The notes beneath the pieces are model-generated. The model had not been told where the DNA came from, made no database searches, and worked only from the letters and a program-made list of their open reading frames with translations. Below are positions 43,986 to 52,981 of a stretch of DNA of 64,000 nt, in pieces. The position numbers and the translations under genes were made by a program. Source of the stretch: JBDWFY01 sp964291365 (GTDB lineage Bacteria; Pseudomonadota; Alphaproteobacteria; Rhizobiales; Stappiaceae); contig OZ219989.1 of NCBI GenBank assembly GCA_964291365.2, positions 992,001-1,056,000 of the forward strand, read 5' to 3'. The stretch's first letter is position 1. Every line of letters starts with the position of its first letter.

Positions 43986-45257
43986 TTAGCTATTATTAAG
44001 AGATTCATTACCTATATCAGTGCGATAAAATTTGTCTTCCCATTCAATAGAATCAATAGATTTGTATATGATTTCTCTTACTTGTTGGAACGACTCACCG
44101 CGAGCGGTAACATTTAGTACGCGCCCGCCATTTGCCAATAGTACTCCATCTTGAATTGTCGTACCAGCATGAAAAATCTCCAAGTTGGGATTTAAACTTG
44201 CGGCTGATAGTCCTTTGATTGGGGTATGCTTATTGTATTCACCAGGATAACCTTTTGCCGCCAATACAACAGTCATCGCGATACCATCATACCAGTTGAG
44301 TTCAATTTGGTTAAGAGTACCATTCGCTGCGGATTTAAAAATTTCAAGTAAATCAGATTGCAATAGCATCATCAAAACTTGGCACTCTGGGTCACCAAAT
44401 CGCACATTGTATTCAATTAGTTTAGGTCCACTCTCAGTTAACATTAGACCTGCATATAATACTCCCTTGAAGGGTTGACCATTCGCTTTCATGTAAGCAA
44501 TGGTTGGTTGAATAATTTTGTCTATTGATTCTTGTTCCAAAGCAGAGTTCATTTTTGGGGCTGGTGAAATTGCACCCATCCCACCAGTATTTGGTCCTAT
44601 ATTATTATCATAGGCGCGTTTATAGTCTTGTGCCGTTAAGAGTGGCAAAATATTTTCGCCATCGGATAATACGAAGAGGCTAGCTTCAGGACCAAAAAGA
44701 CACTCTTCAATGACAATTTCTGTGTTTGATTGTCCAAATTTGCCTGATAGGCAATCTTCGATTGCAGTAATCGCTTCGGATTCAGATTGAGCGACAACTA
44801 CACCCTTACCGGCCGCTAATCCATCTGCTTTAATGACTATTGGTGTTCCTTCTTGTTTGACATAGTCTTTTGCTGAGTCTATTTCGGAAAAACGTTGATA
44901 TTTTGCAGTTGGAATGCCAGCATTTGTGCATAGATCTTTAGTAAATCCTTTGGAACTTTCTAATTGCGCGGCATTTGCACTTGGACCAAAGGTCAAAATT
45001 CCAGCGGCTGTCAAATAATCGACAATTCCATCTACCAAAGGAGCTTCTGGTCCAACTACGACAAGTTCAATACCATGCTGTTGACAATAATGAACAACTG
45101 CTTCATGGTCGCTGATATCTAACTCTGCGATTTGCGCTATCGCCCCAATTCCAGCGTTTCCAGGGGCGACATAAAGCGTGGTTAAGCGATGAGATTTGCA
45201 AATTGCATATGCAAGTGCATGTTCACGTCCGCCTGACCCAATTAGTAAGACATTCAT
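43986..45257 (-). CDS. purD: Phosphoribosylamine-glycine ligase
   Basis: GAR synthetase, second step of de novo purine synthesis. 423 aa from MNVLLIGSGGREHALA; the GTG 15 bases upstream is less likely. ATP-grasp motifs: GTPIVIKADGLAAGKGVVVA near 135, GENILPLLTAQDYKRAYD near 210, GPNTGGMGAISPAP and YNVRFGDPECQVLMMLL near 285. Its 3' two-thirds is duplicated at 40511-41403. This copy is complete and is presumably the functional one; its 3' end may have come with the inserted module. Confidence 0.95.
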   Translation of the reverse strand: MNVLLIGSGGREHALAYAICKSHRLTTLYVAPGNAGIGAIAQIAELDISDHEAVVHYCQQHGIELVVVGPEAPLVDGIVDYLTAAGILTFGPSANAAQLESSKGFTKDLCTNAGIPTAKYQRFSEIDSAKDYVKQEGTPIVIKADGLAAGKGVVVAQSESEAITAIEDCLSGKFGQSNTEIVIEECLFGPEASLFVLSDGENILPLLTAQDYKRAYDNNIGPNTGGMGAISPAPKMNSALEQESIDKIIQPTIAYMKANGQPFKGVLYAGLMLTESGPKLIEYNVRFGDPECQVLMMLLQSDLLEIFKSAANGTLNQIELNWYDGIAMTVVLAAKGYPGEYNKHTPIKGLSAASLNPNLEIFHAGTTIQDGVLLANGGRVLNVTARGESFQQVREIIYKSIDSIEWEDKFYRTDIGNESLNNS

Positions 45258-45616
45258 TTTGATTCTCTTCACCCATTAAATACATTGTACGATAAGGTTT
45301 GAGGTAACAAGTGTTGGCAAAGTTTAGAGCAATTATAACATGTTGATTTAAAATGCCGATAAAAAAATGAAAATAATTTACGAGTGGTGGGAAACTATCC
45401 TTGAAACTCTGATAAATGAGGCTGTAGTTTGGAGATTTTTGGTTCGTAGTGATTATGAAGTCTAGAATAGCAACAAGTAAGAGAATATTGGGTAGAAAAA
45501 TGTGTATCTTGATGAAAGTCTAGCTAACTACACTGAAGAGATTGCATTAAATTCACCTAAAAATAATAGCTTGAAATTTAAAGTATTGCACTTAATTATA
45601 TATCAAAGGAGTTAAA
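45258..45616. other. Intergenic stretch upstream of purD and the first HTH-peptidase gene
   Basis: About 360 bases between divergent genes. AT-rich. An AAAGGAG ribosome-binding site at 45605-45611 serves the gene at 45617. A 36-codon frame starting near 45499 ends within that site and has no support. No RNA gene seen. Confidence 0.5.
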
Positions 45617-46792
45617 ATGGATGTAAAGATCTTATCTAGCAATCTTAGTCTATACCGAAAAGCAAAGAAGCTATCAATGAAAAAAATAGCTGAGGAATCT
45701 GGATTACCATATAACATATATAGAAAATTAGAATCTGGTGAAGTTAGTGATTTTTCGGACAATTTAGACTCAATTGCGGTTGCGTTAGATGTATCAAATT
45801 CTAAGTTAATGCGAACTTTGCGTGAACTTAGACATGTACGACTTCTAACCAACAAAAAATTAAACGAACGCAATACTTTGCTTTTGGATGCAGGGCATTG
45901 GATTGTAGGATATGAATGTATAGAAGATCTACTTGATGATCATATTCCAAATCAATTGGAAGCTATTCGAAAACAATTAACAAATAAAAATGATAGAGCA
46001 AAACAATTAGCGAATGTCACACGGAAGGCATTTGGTTTGAAATATAATGATCAAATATACAGTCTCTGTGGTTTATTAGAATCTGAAGGAATCAAAATGG
46101 GAGAGGTAAAGGTAGATTCATTTGATTTCTTTGGGTTTTCAATAAATGAGAATGACGGCGGACCAGCAATAATTGTAAATACTTTTCCCTCAATCTCAGT
46201 TGAACAACGGATTTTTGCGGCAGCTCATGAACTAGGTCACTTATTATTACACAAGTCCGATTACGAAGTTGATACAGTGAAAGAGAAAAAACAAAATGAT
46301 ATTGAAGCAAATGAATTTGCATCACAGTTTTTAATGCCAGATGCAGACTTCCAAGAAGTTTGGGATCATACAAGTGGTCTTGCACTAATTGATCGGGTTA
46401 TTAAAATAAAACAAATGTATCGAGTAAGTTATAAAACAATATTGTATCGACGTACAATTGAAAGTACCGGTGGAGTAAATTATTGGTCGCGTTTTCAAAA
46501 TGAAGTGATGGAGGTATTCCGGAAGAAAATTTTAAGTGATGATGAAATTGAGTCATATGCAAAAGGTGACTTTCGTGGCAACTACCCAGAATCTAGACGA
46601 GACCATGAACCTGAGACTTTATATTCAATTGACTTTTTGATATGTCGGTTACACCGACTTGTGAGACAAGCAGTTGAAAGTGAAAAAATTAACCTCAGTA
46701 GAGGTGCTGAGATTTTGAATCTTTCTTACGAGGGAATGTGTGAGTTAGCTAGATCTTGGTATCCTCCATACAGGAATAAAGAGTTGCTTTAG
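45617..46792 (+). CDS. HTH-ImmA/IrrE-type metallopeptidase regulator, copy 1
   Basis: 391-aa fusion of an N-terminal Xre-like HTH (about 10-65: LSLYRKAKKLSMKKIAEESG) and an ImmA/IrrE (COG2856, M78) zinc peptidase. The zinc site AHELGHLLLHKSDYEVD is near 206 and the third ligand region NEFASQFLMPD near 233. The last ~25 residues (INLSRGAEILNLSYEGM, then CELARSW) are conserved in all three paralogues here. Relatives cleave or de-repress regulators. Unlike copies 2 and 3 it is not followed by a PIN gene; only 144 bases separate it from copy 2. AAAGGAG precedes the start. Confidence 0.85.
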   Translation: MDVKILSSNLSLYRKAKKLSMKKIAEESGLPYNIYRKLESGEVSDFSDNLDSIAVALDVSNSKLMRTLRELRHVRLLTNKKLNERNTLLLDAGHWIVGYECIEDLLDDHIPNQLEAIRKQLTNKNDRAKQLANVTRKAFGLKYNDQIYSLCGLLESEGIKMGEVKVDSFDFFGFSINENDGGPAIIVNTFPSISVEQRIFAAAHELGHLLLHKSDYEVDTVKEKKQNDIEANEFASQFLMPDADFQEVWDHTSGLALIDRVIKIKQMYRVSYKTILYRRTIESTGGVNYWSRFQNEVMEVFRKKILSDDEIESYAKGDFRGNYPESRRDHEPETLYSIDFLICRLHRLVRQAVESEKINLSRGAEILNLSYEGMCELARSWYPPYRNKELL

Positions 46793-46882
46793 GTGTTTGT
46801 TGAATTTTTACGATGATAACTAATAGTGTAAAGAATAATTTTTGTTTGAATTAGTCATTTCAAATTAAATTGTTGCTTGTGT

Positions 46883-46911
46883 TTGACAAATAAGTGAAAA
46901 TAGCTTATATT
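46883..46911 (+). promoter_or_regulatory. Sigma-70 promoter of the copy-2 HTH-peptidase/PIN unit
   Basis: TTGACA (46883-46888), 17-base spacer, TATATT (46906-46911), 25 bases before the ATG at 46937. The spacer and -10 contain an imperfect inverted repeat (AATAAG ... CTTATATT) that might be the HTH operator. AAGGAG at 46924-46929 is the ribosome-binding site. Confidence 0.8.
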
Positions 46912-46936
46912 GGAAGTATACTAAAGGAGTTTTGAT

Positions 46937-48094
46937 ATGAGTATAGAAATGGATGTTATTTCACCAAACCTTCGCCACTACCGAAAAGTAAATGACTTCT
47001 CGAAATCTCAGTTGGCAAAAATGGTGGGAATTTCAGAAAATAAATATAAAAAAATTGAATCTGGTGTTCTTGAAGTTAGTGCTGGAGATTTGTATAATCT
47101 GTCAATTGCACTAAATGTACGATTTTACAAATTAATGCGGCCAATTCGTAACCTGCGGACTGTTCGATTCCGTTCAAATCAAAATCTTAATGGTCGAAAT
47201 CGAATTTTGTTGAATGTTGAACAATGGTTGGAGGATTTTGATGCAATTGAAGAGCTCTTGGATGATCGTATACCGTTTAAATTTACCTCAATTAGTAAAA
47301 AATTTGAAGGGAGTTCTGGTAACGGAGTGTCAGCAGCGCGAATGGTCCGAGAATCACTTGGTTTGGGTCAGGAGCAACCAATAGTGAATATATGCAAATT
47401 ACTTGAAGATAGTGGAGTCAAAGTAGGTGAACAGGTAGTTACAACCCCTGGTTTTTATGGTCTTTCTGTTGGAAAACCAGATGGTGGTCCTGCGATAGTA
47501 ATTAATACCTTTTCACAAATTCCAGTAGAACGGTGGATTTACACTGCAGCTCATGAACTTGGGCATATAATATTGCATCAAACAGACTTTGATGTTTCAA
47601 AAACGATGGAAGAAGAGAATCATGAAATTGAAGCTGATGAATTTGCATTAGAATTTTTGATGCCAAAAGAATATTTCATGAAAGAATGGGAAAAAACGAG
47701 TGGACTTGCAATAATTGACAGAGTGTGGGAACTTAAACAAGCTTTTCGGGTAGGTTATTTAAATGTATTGCAAAGACTTGAGGGAAATTATTTTGATATT
47801 GAAAGTATTTCATCTCAATTCTATACGGATTATGGGATGCGGCATAGAAAAACATTATATCACAGCGATGAACCCATGCCACTTTCAAGCTCAGTATTTC
47901 GATCCTGTTTTTCAAATAAAAACTTGAAAGGTGCATCTGGTAATTTACTCAGAGTAGAAATAGTTAATAACCGATTACTTTGTTTAGTTAAGAAAGCATT
48001 AGAACGTGACATAATAAGTGTTGGGCGTGGTGCTGAAATCCTAAAACTAACACGTACAGATATGCGAAAACTGCTAAATTCCTGGGTTGAATAG
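46937..48094 (+). CDS. HTH-ImmA/IrrE-type metallopeptidase regulator, copy 2
   Basis: 385-aa paralogue of the genes at 45617 and 49824. N-terminal HTH (LRHYRKVNDFSKSQLAKMVG) is followed by NVRFYKLMRPIRNLRTVRF, a linker and the zinc peptidase with AHELGHIILHQTDFDVS near 205 and ADEFALEFLMPKEY near 233. The C-terminal motif ISVGRGAEILKLTRTDMRK is shared by all copies. A strong promoter lies upstream. The PIN-domain gene starts 8 bases after its stop, so the two are co-transcribed. The order (regulator then PIN) resembles Xre-COG2856/PIN toxin-antitoxin-like pairs known from genome comparisons. Confidence 0.87.
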   Translation: MSIEMDVISPNLRHYRKVNDFSKSQLAKMVGISENKYKKIESGVLEVSAGDLYNLSIALNVRFYKLMRPIRNLRTVRFRSNQNLNGRNRILLNVEQWLEDFDAIEELLDDRIPFKFTSISKKFEGSSGNGVSAARMVRESLGLGQEQPIVNICKLLEDSGVKVGEQVVTTPGFYGLSVGKPDGGPAIVINTFSQIPVERWIYTAAHELGHIILHQTDFDVSKTMEEENHEIEADEFALEFLMPKEYFMKEWEKTSGLAIIDRVWELKQAFRVGYLNVLQRLEGNYFDIESISSQFYTDYGMRHRKTLYHSDEPMPLSSSVFRSCFSNKNLKGASGNLLRVEIVNNRLLCLVKKALERDIISVGRGAEILKLTRTDMRKLLNSWVE

Positions 48095-48102
48095 GGTTAT
48101 GT

Positions 48103-48606
48103 ATGCCGATTCAATCAGGAATTTTATTATTTGATGCTGATGTACTTATTGATTACATGAATTCTGACTTAAATGTTATAAAGCAAGTGAGTGAGCAATA
48201 TAGTCCGGTATATACAATAACATCAGTGTTAAATGAGGTTGATGGACTTGATTTGAATTTGTGTGAGAAATATAGAATAACAGTTATTGAACCAGTAATA
48301 GGTGGCGAAAATAATAAACTTAGTGAAAGTAAATTATCAGCTTCTGACTACTTGAGTTTTGAAACAGCATACTGTTTAAATTTCGTGTGCGTGACAAATG
48401 ATAATGAGCTTCGAAAGGTTTGCAAGAGAAATCAGGTAAAGACACTTTGGGGGTTGGAATTACTTAGAATTTTGGTTGAAATAAAATCAATGAGCTCTGA
48501 AAATGCTATTATGGTGGCCGAAAAAATTCAAAAATCAAATAGCAAGTATATAACAGACTCAATTATGGAACGATTTTCGAAAAGTGTTAAAGATTTTAAA
48601 ACTTAA
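48103..48606 (+). CDS. PIN-domain protein, partner of copy 2
   Basis: 167-aa PIN-fold protein. Acidic active-site positions are visible: ILLFDADVLIDYM (first Asp), SVLNEVDGLD (Glu), ASDYLSFETAYC (Asp) and VCVTNDNELRKVC (TND motif). These are typical of RNA-cleaving VapC-like toxins, though the closest type is probably the PIN proteins linked to COG2856 regulators. A long helical tail (about 125-167) follows. It is likely held in check by the HTH-peptidase encoded just upstream. Toxic activity is inferred, not shown. Confidence 0.8.
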   Translation: MPIQSGILLFDADVLIDYMNSDLNVIKQVSEQYSPVYTITSVLNEVDGLDLNLCEKYRITVIEPVIGGENNKLSESKLSASDYLSFETAYCLNFVCVTNDNELRKVCKRNQVKTLWGLELLRILVEIKSMSSENAIMVAEKIQKSNSKYITDSIMERFSKSVKDFKT

Positions 48607-48767
48607 ACAAACTACTGAAAATAACAAGACAAAGGCCAAAACTGTATACTTTTAAATGTTAAAGCCTAATTTTCGTATTTAGCTATAAAATCTCTATTAA
48701 TATTTGTGTCGTTTTATAATTTGAAGAATTTTCATCAACAATTTAGGAATCAAAGCGTAAGAAATAT

Positions 48768-49718
48768 ATGAAAATAGAACAAGGTGAGCAAACTTTACCA
48801 GACGCGGTGAGTGGAAACTGGGTAAATCGATTTACACCAAAAAGTATTAGACCTTTAGTAAGGCTTGCGCGTTGGGACCGTCCCATCGGCTGGTGGTTAT
48901 TATTATGGCCATGTTGGTGGTCGATTACGTTAGCGGCAAATAGTGTTGAGCTTTTTCCGCCAAATCTATGGTACCTATTTTTATTTTTAGTTGGTTCAAT
49001 TGCCATGCGTGGTGCTGGTTGTACTTATAATGACATAGTTGATAAGAATTTGGACTTGCAGGTTGAGCGAACACAGTTGCGTCCTATACCAAGTGGTCAG
49101 GTAAGTATCTTAAAAGCAACTTCATTTTTGATGATGCAAGCATTTATAGGATTGATTGTATTGCTCCAGTTTAACTTTTACACCATTATATTAGGGTTGC
49201 TCTCATTGCTGGTCGTCGCCATTTATCCGTTTATGAAGCGAATTACTAATTGGCCACAATTTGTATTGGGTTTAGCGTTTTCTTGGGGTGCGTTAGTTGG
49301 ATGGACTGCGGTCGTTGGTAGTTTACACATATCTACATGGCTATTGTATTTTGCTTCGGTATTATGGACGATAGGGTATGATACTATTTACGCGTTACAA
49401 GATAAGGAGGATGATAGTATCATTGGGATAAAATCAACCGCATTATTGTTCGGGAAGAGAACTAAACTTGCACTTATCGCTTTTTACTCGGGTTGTATAA
49501 TCTTGTTAGCTGCTTCATTTTTGTTGGCAGATTCTGGAATTATAGCTTTGTTTGGTATATTGGTTGGCAGTGTGCATTTTGGTTGGCAAATTAACACTTT
49601 AGATTTAGCGGATTCTTCACGTTGTTTACGTTTGTTTAGATCGAATCGAGACTTTGGCTGGATTATTTTTGCCGGTTTGATATTAGATGGGATATGGAAC
49701 TATGTTGATTTGATATAA
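48768..49718 (+). CDS. ubiA: 4-hydroxybenzoate polyprenyltransferase
   Basis: Attaches the polyprenyl chain to 4-hydroxybenzoate in ubiquinone synthesis. 316 aa with about eight membrane segments. The two aspartate-rich motifs are present: GCTYNDIVDKNLDLQVERT near 83 and YALQDKEDDSIIGIKSTA near 205. The N-terminal RWDRPIGWWLLLWPCWWS is characteristic. It lies in conserved context between purD and pmbA but is flanked on both sides by HTH-peptidase/PIN units. Confidence 0.94.
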   Translation: MKIEQGEQTLPDAVSGNWVNRFTPKSIRPLVRLARWDRPIGWWLLLWPCWWSITLAANSVELFPPNLWYLFLFLVGSIAMRGAGCTYNDIVDKNLDLQVERTQLRPIPSGQVSILKATSFLMMQAFIGLIVLLQFNFYTIILGLLSLLVVAIYPFMKRITNWPQFVLGLAFSWGALVGWTAVVGSLHISTWLLYFASVLWTIGYDTIYALQDKEDDSIIGIKSTALLFGKRTKLALIAFYSGCIILLAASFLLADSGIIALFGILVGSVHFGWQINTLDLADSSRCLRLFRSNRDFGWIIFAGLILDGIWNYVDLI

Positions 49719-49823
49719 TTTTTTGCACAAATTTATAAAGAGTTCCAAAATTATTCTCGGATTGAGTATTTGATCTTGAAAATGGAGAAAAAACATTTAA
49801 ATTGATATAGAAGGAGTAAATTA

Positions 49824-50975
49824 ATGGAAAAATATAGAGTATTTCCAAATATCCGTCGTTATCGTGAAGCTAATGGTTTTACTGTTCAGCAAATGGCTAA
49901 TAAGTCAAAGTTATCTGCTGAGCGATACTCGGATATTGAATCTGGAAATTCACCAGTTACAAATAAGGATCTTTATTTGATCGCAAAAGCACTAAATGTG
50001 AGAGTATCTAAATTGACTTACTATCAGAACGAACTTGAAAATGTACGATTTCGTTCCAACAAGAAACTGAAGAACCGAAATTTGATTATCTTAGAGACTG
50101 CTCATTGGCTAAATGAGTATAAGTTTATTGAGGATTTACTTGGTGAACATCTGTCAAATCCGCTAGAGGAGATATGGAAGCATTCTTCTAGAAAGGCCAA
50201 AGAAATTGCGGAAGTAGCGAGATTTACTCGTAAAACTTTTGATTTAAGTTCAGAAGTGCCAATATCAGACCTGTGTAGTATTCTTGAATCTAACGGAATT
50301 AAGGTTGGAGAGCATGTGGTCAAGTCACATGACTTTTTTGGTTTATCAGTTGGTCCAGAAGATGGTGGACCAGCAATTGTAGTAAACAGTTGGGAGCAAA
50401 TTCCAGTTGAGAGATGGATATTTACCGCGGCTCATGAACTTGGACATTTGGTATTACATCACTCGGACTTTAAAGTTGATAAAACAAAAGAAGAGAAGGT
50501 GCATGAAAATGAAGCAAATACCTTTGCTTCAGAATTTTTGATGCCTGATTTATCTTTTATTGAGGCTTGGAATGGAACAAAGGGACTCTCATTAGTTGAC
50601 CGTGTCATAAAAGTGAAACGTATATTTCGTGTGAGTTATAAGACTGTATTATTCCGATATAGCTTACATTTTCCAGACTCAGTTAATATTTGGGCACAAT
50701 TTCATAAAGACTATAAGAGAAGATACGGAAAGCCGCTACTGCGTAATGATGAGCCAGAGGCACTTGTTAAAGATGCTTTTCGAGCAAGCTTTCCTGAGTA
50801 TAGAGCCAAAGGTGAACCTGAAAAATTAGCTCCAGTAGATTTTAGACAAGGAAGGCTAACAAGTCTTGTGATGAAAGCACTTGAACAACAGGAAATAAGT
50901 ATTGGTCGTGGTGTAGAAATACTTCAGACCACGCATAAAGAATTGCGTGAATTGGCAAAATCTTGGTATTGTTAG
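49824..50975 (+). CDS. HTH-ImmA/IrrE-type metallopeptidase regulator, copy 3
   Basis: 383-aa paralogue. HTH region: NIRRYREANGFTVQQMANKS, recognition helix near 30. Zinc site: AHELGHLVLHHSDFKVD near 206 and NTFASEFLMPDLSF near 233. The C-terminal ISIGRGVEILQTTHKELREL is conserved. Centre of the protein (YKFIEDLLGEHL) matches the other copies, so all three derive from one ancestor. AGAAGGAG precedes the ATG. A PIN gene follows 8 bases after the stop, repeating the copy-2 layout. Confidence 0.87.
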   Translation: MEKYRVFPNIRRYREANGFTVQQMANKSKLSAERYSDIESGNSPVTNKDLYLIAKALNVRVSKLTYYQNELENVRFRSNKKLKNRNLIILETAHWLNEYKFIEDLLGEHLSNPLEEIWKHSSRKAKEIAEVARFTRKTFDLSSEVPISDLCSILESNGIKVGEHVVKSHDFFGLSVGPEDGGPAIVVNSWEQIPVERWIFTAAHELGHLVLHHSDFKVDKTKEEKVHENEANTFASEFLMPDLSFIEAWNGTKGLSLVDRVIKVKRIFRVSYKTVLFRYSLHFPDSVNIWAQFHKDYKRRYGKPLLRNDEPEALVKDAFRASFPEYRAKGEPEKLAPVDFRQGRLTSLVMKALEQQEISIGRGVEILQTTHKELRELAKSWYC

Positions 50976-50983
50976 GGAACTTA

Positions 50984-51499
50984 ATGACCAAATTATCTGA
51001 AAAGCTATTACTTGATGCTAATGTCCTCATAGATTTACAAAATTCAGAATTAGAAGTATTGAGTGAAGTGAAAAAACATGTCGCTGAAATATTTGTACTT
51101 AAAGATATTTTTGATAATGAGTTACCTGATTTGACTGAATCAGATTGCCATAGAGTTGATTTGGCTATAATCGAACCGAAAGAACATGTCTCAAGGGAAG
51201 TAGATAAAAATTTTGTCAAACTTACAGAAGAAGATCAACTAAATTTATTTACCGCGGTAGATTCAGGATTCATTTTAGTAACTAATGACGTGAATCTACG
51301 GAAGGCATGTGAAGAACGACAAGTTAAAGTAATATGGGGGTTACAGCTAATACTTATGCTTGTTGAAAAATCTGAATATTCAATTGATGATGCAAAAAAC
51401 ATAGGGGAAAAGATTGCCGAAAGTAATCCATTTATTACTGAAGAAATTGTTCTTGATTTTAATGAGAAGTTGGAAAATATTAGACACAACAAAAATTAA
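50984..51499 (+). CDS. PIN-domain protein, partner of copy 3
   Basis: 171-aa PIN-fold protein, paralogue of the one at 48103. Acidic residues: LLLDANVLIDLQNSELEVL, then NELPDLTESD, AVDSGFILVTNDVNLRKACE. The tail (SIDDAKNIGEKIAESNPFIT) aligns with that of the other PIN protein. The chosen ATG at 50984 follows TTAGGGAA; the frame extends 7 codons farther into the upstream gene but with no better start. Same inferred role as the first PIN gene. Confidence 0.8.
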   Translation: MTKLSEKLLLDANVLIDLQNSELEVLSEVKKHVAEIFVLKDIFDNELPDLTESDCHRVDLAIIEPKEHVSREVDKNFVKLTEEDQLNLFTAVDSGFILVTNDVNLRKACEERQVKVIWGLQLILMLVEKSEYSIDDAKNIGEKIAESNPFITEEIVLDFNEKLENIRHNKN

Positions 51500-51637
51500 A
51501 TGTGATAGAAAATTCACTTGACAGTTTTTTGAAATTTACTTATTGAATTAATTCATTCAATTGATTGAATGTTTTATATTTCATGGAAATAAAAATAGAA
51601 CCAATATATTTTTTGAAATAGGAGTTTCATTTACATA

Positions 51638-52981
51638 ATGTCTATATCAATTAATCAAGAAAATTTGGAAAAACGGGCACAACAATTTGTGGAGGTGGCA
51701 ATTAAAGCTGGAGCAGATGCTTCTGATGCAGTTGCAATTACTAGCATGTCATTAGGAGTTGAAGTGCGTGATGGAAAAGTTGAGGAAACTGAACGCGCGG
51801 AATCGGATGCAATTACATTGCGAGTGTTTGTCGGTAAGCAAGTAGCTAGTGTATCGTCAAATCAAATTGATGGTTTGACAGAGTTGGCAGAGAGAGCAGT
51901 TGCAATGGCTCAGGTGGCACCAGAAAATCCATACGCAGGATTAGCTGATCAAGAAATTTTGGCAACCGATTTACTTGAACTTGATGTTCTTGATGAAGTT
52001 GAAGTATCACCAAATCAATTAACCGAGAACGCAAAATCCGCTGAAGAATCTGGACTGACAATTTCGGGTGTTTCAAAGAGTGGTGGGGCATCTGCTAGTT
52101 GTACATTATCTGGTTTGGTATTAGCAACAAGTCACGGTTTTTCTGGAGCTTATTTAACGTCTCGACATGGTATTTCAATGATGGCAATAGCGGGAGAAGG
52201 TACCGCTATGGAAAGAGATTATGAATTTGATTATCGAACTCATTACTCTGATTTAGATACACCAGCGTCAATTGGGAAGAGTGCTGGTGAGCGAGCGGTG
52301 CGTAGACTCAATCCACAAAAACTTGATTCTACTACTGGTACAGTTGTCTATGATCCGAGAGTTGCAAGAAGTATAGTTGGGCATCTGATCGGTGCAATAA
52401 ATGGATCGTCCATTGCACGAAACACAAGTTTTTTGAAAGATAAACTTAACCAACAGATTTTTCCAGAACATATCACAGTTATAGATGATCCACATAAAAA
52501 GCGTGGCCATTCATCGCGTCCATTTGATGGGGAAGGTGTTGCTACTTTACCTCTGAATTTAATTGAAGCAGGTAAACTCAAATGTTGGTTGTTGGATAGT
52601 GCATCGGCAAAAGAGTTGGGACTAAAAACTAATGGTCGGGCTGAACGAAGTTCTTCTGGAACTACTCCGTCATCGACAAATGTTATTTTACAACCTGGTG
52701 AAAAGTCTCCTAAGGAATTGATAAAAGACATTGGAACTGGTTTGTATGTGACAGATCTTATTGGTCATGGTGCGAACACAATAACAGGAGACTATAGTCG
52801 AGGTGCTTCGGGGTTCTGGATCGAAAATGGTGAAATAACATATCCAGTCAGCGAATTGACAATTGCTGGTAATCTAAATGATATGTTTGCAAACGTAATG
52901 ACAGCAAATGACCTTGATGATAGATATTCAATCAGTACCCCCACAATTGCAATAGGAGGAATGACCATTGGTGGACGATAA
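51638..52981 (+). CDS. pmbA: PmbA/TldE-family protein
   Basis: 447-aa member of the TldD/PmbA family. Motifs: GVEVRDGKVEETERAESDAI near 35, the central MAIAGEGTAMERDYEFDYRT near 190 and SSGTTPSSTNVILQPGEKSP near 345, and a C-terminal GASGFWIENGEITYPVSELT. TldE-type subunits are known to lack the zinc HExxxH motif of TldD; none is seen here. With TldD it processes peptides. It is followed by cysQ with a 14-base overlap. A TTGACA at 51518-51523 with TATTGA 17 bases on may be its promoter. Confidence 0.92.
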   Translation: MSISINQENLEKRAQQFVEVAIKAGADASDAVAITSMSLGVEVRDGKVEETERAESDAITLRVFVGKQVASVSSNQIDGLTELAERAVAMAQVAPENPYAGLADQEILATDLLELDVLDEVEVSPNQLTENAKSAEESGLTISGVSKSGGASASCTLSGLVLATSHGFSGAYLTSRHGISMMAIAGEGTAMERDYEFDYRTHYSDLDTPASIGKSAGERAVRRLNPQKLDSTTGTVVYDPRVARSIVGHLIGAINGSSIARNTSFLKDKLNQQIFPEHITVIDDPHKKRGHSSRPFDGEGVATLPLNLIEAGKLKCWLLDSASAKELGLKTNGRAERSSSGTTPSSTNVILQPGEKSPKELIKDIGTGLYVTDLIGHGANTITGDYSRGASGFWIENGEITYPVSELTIAGNLNDMFANVMTANDLDDRYSISTPTIAIGGMTIGGR

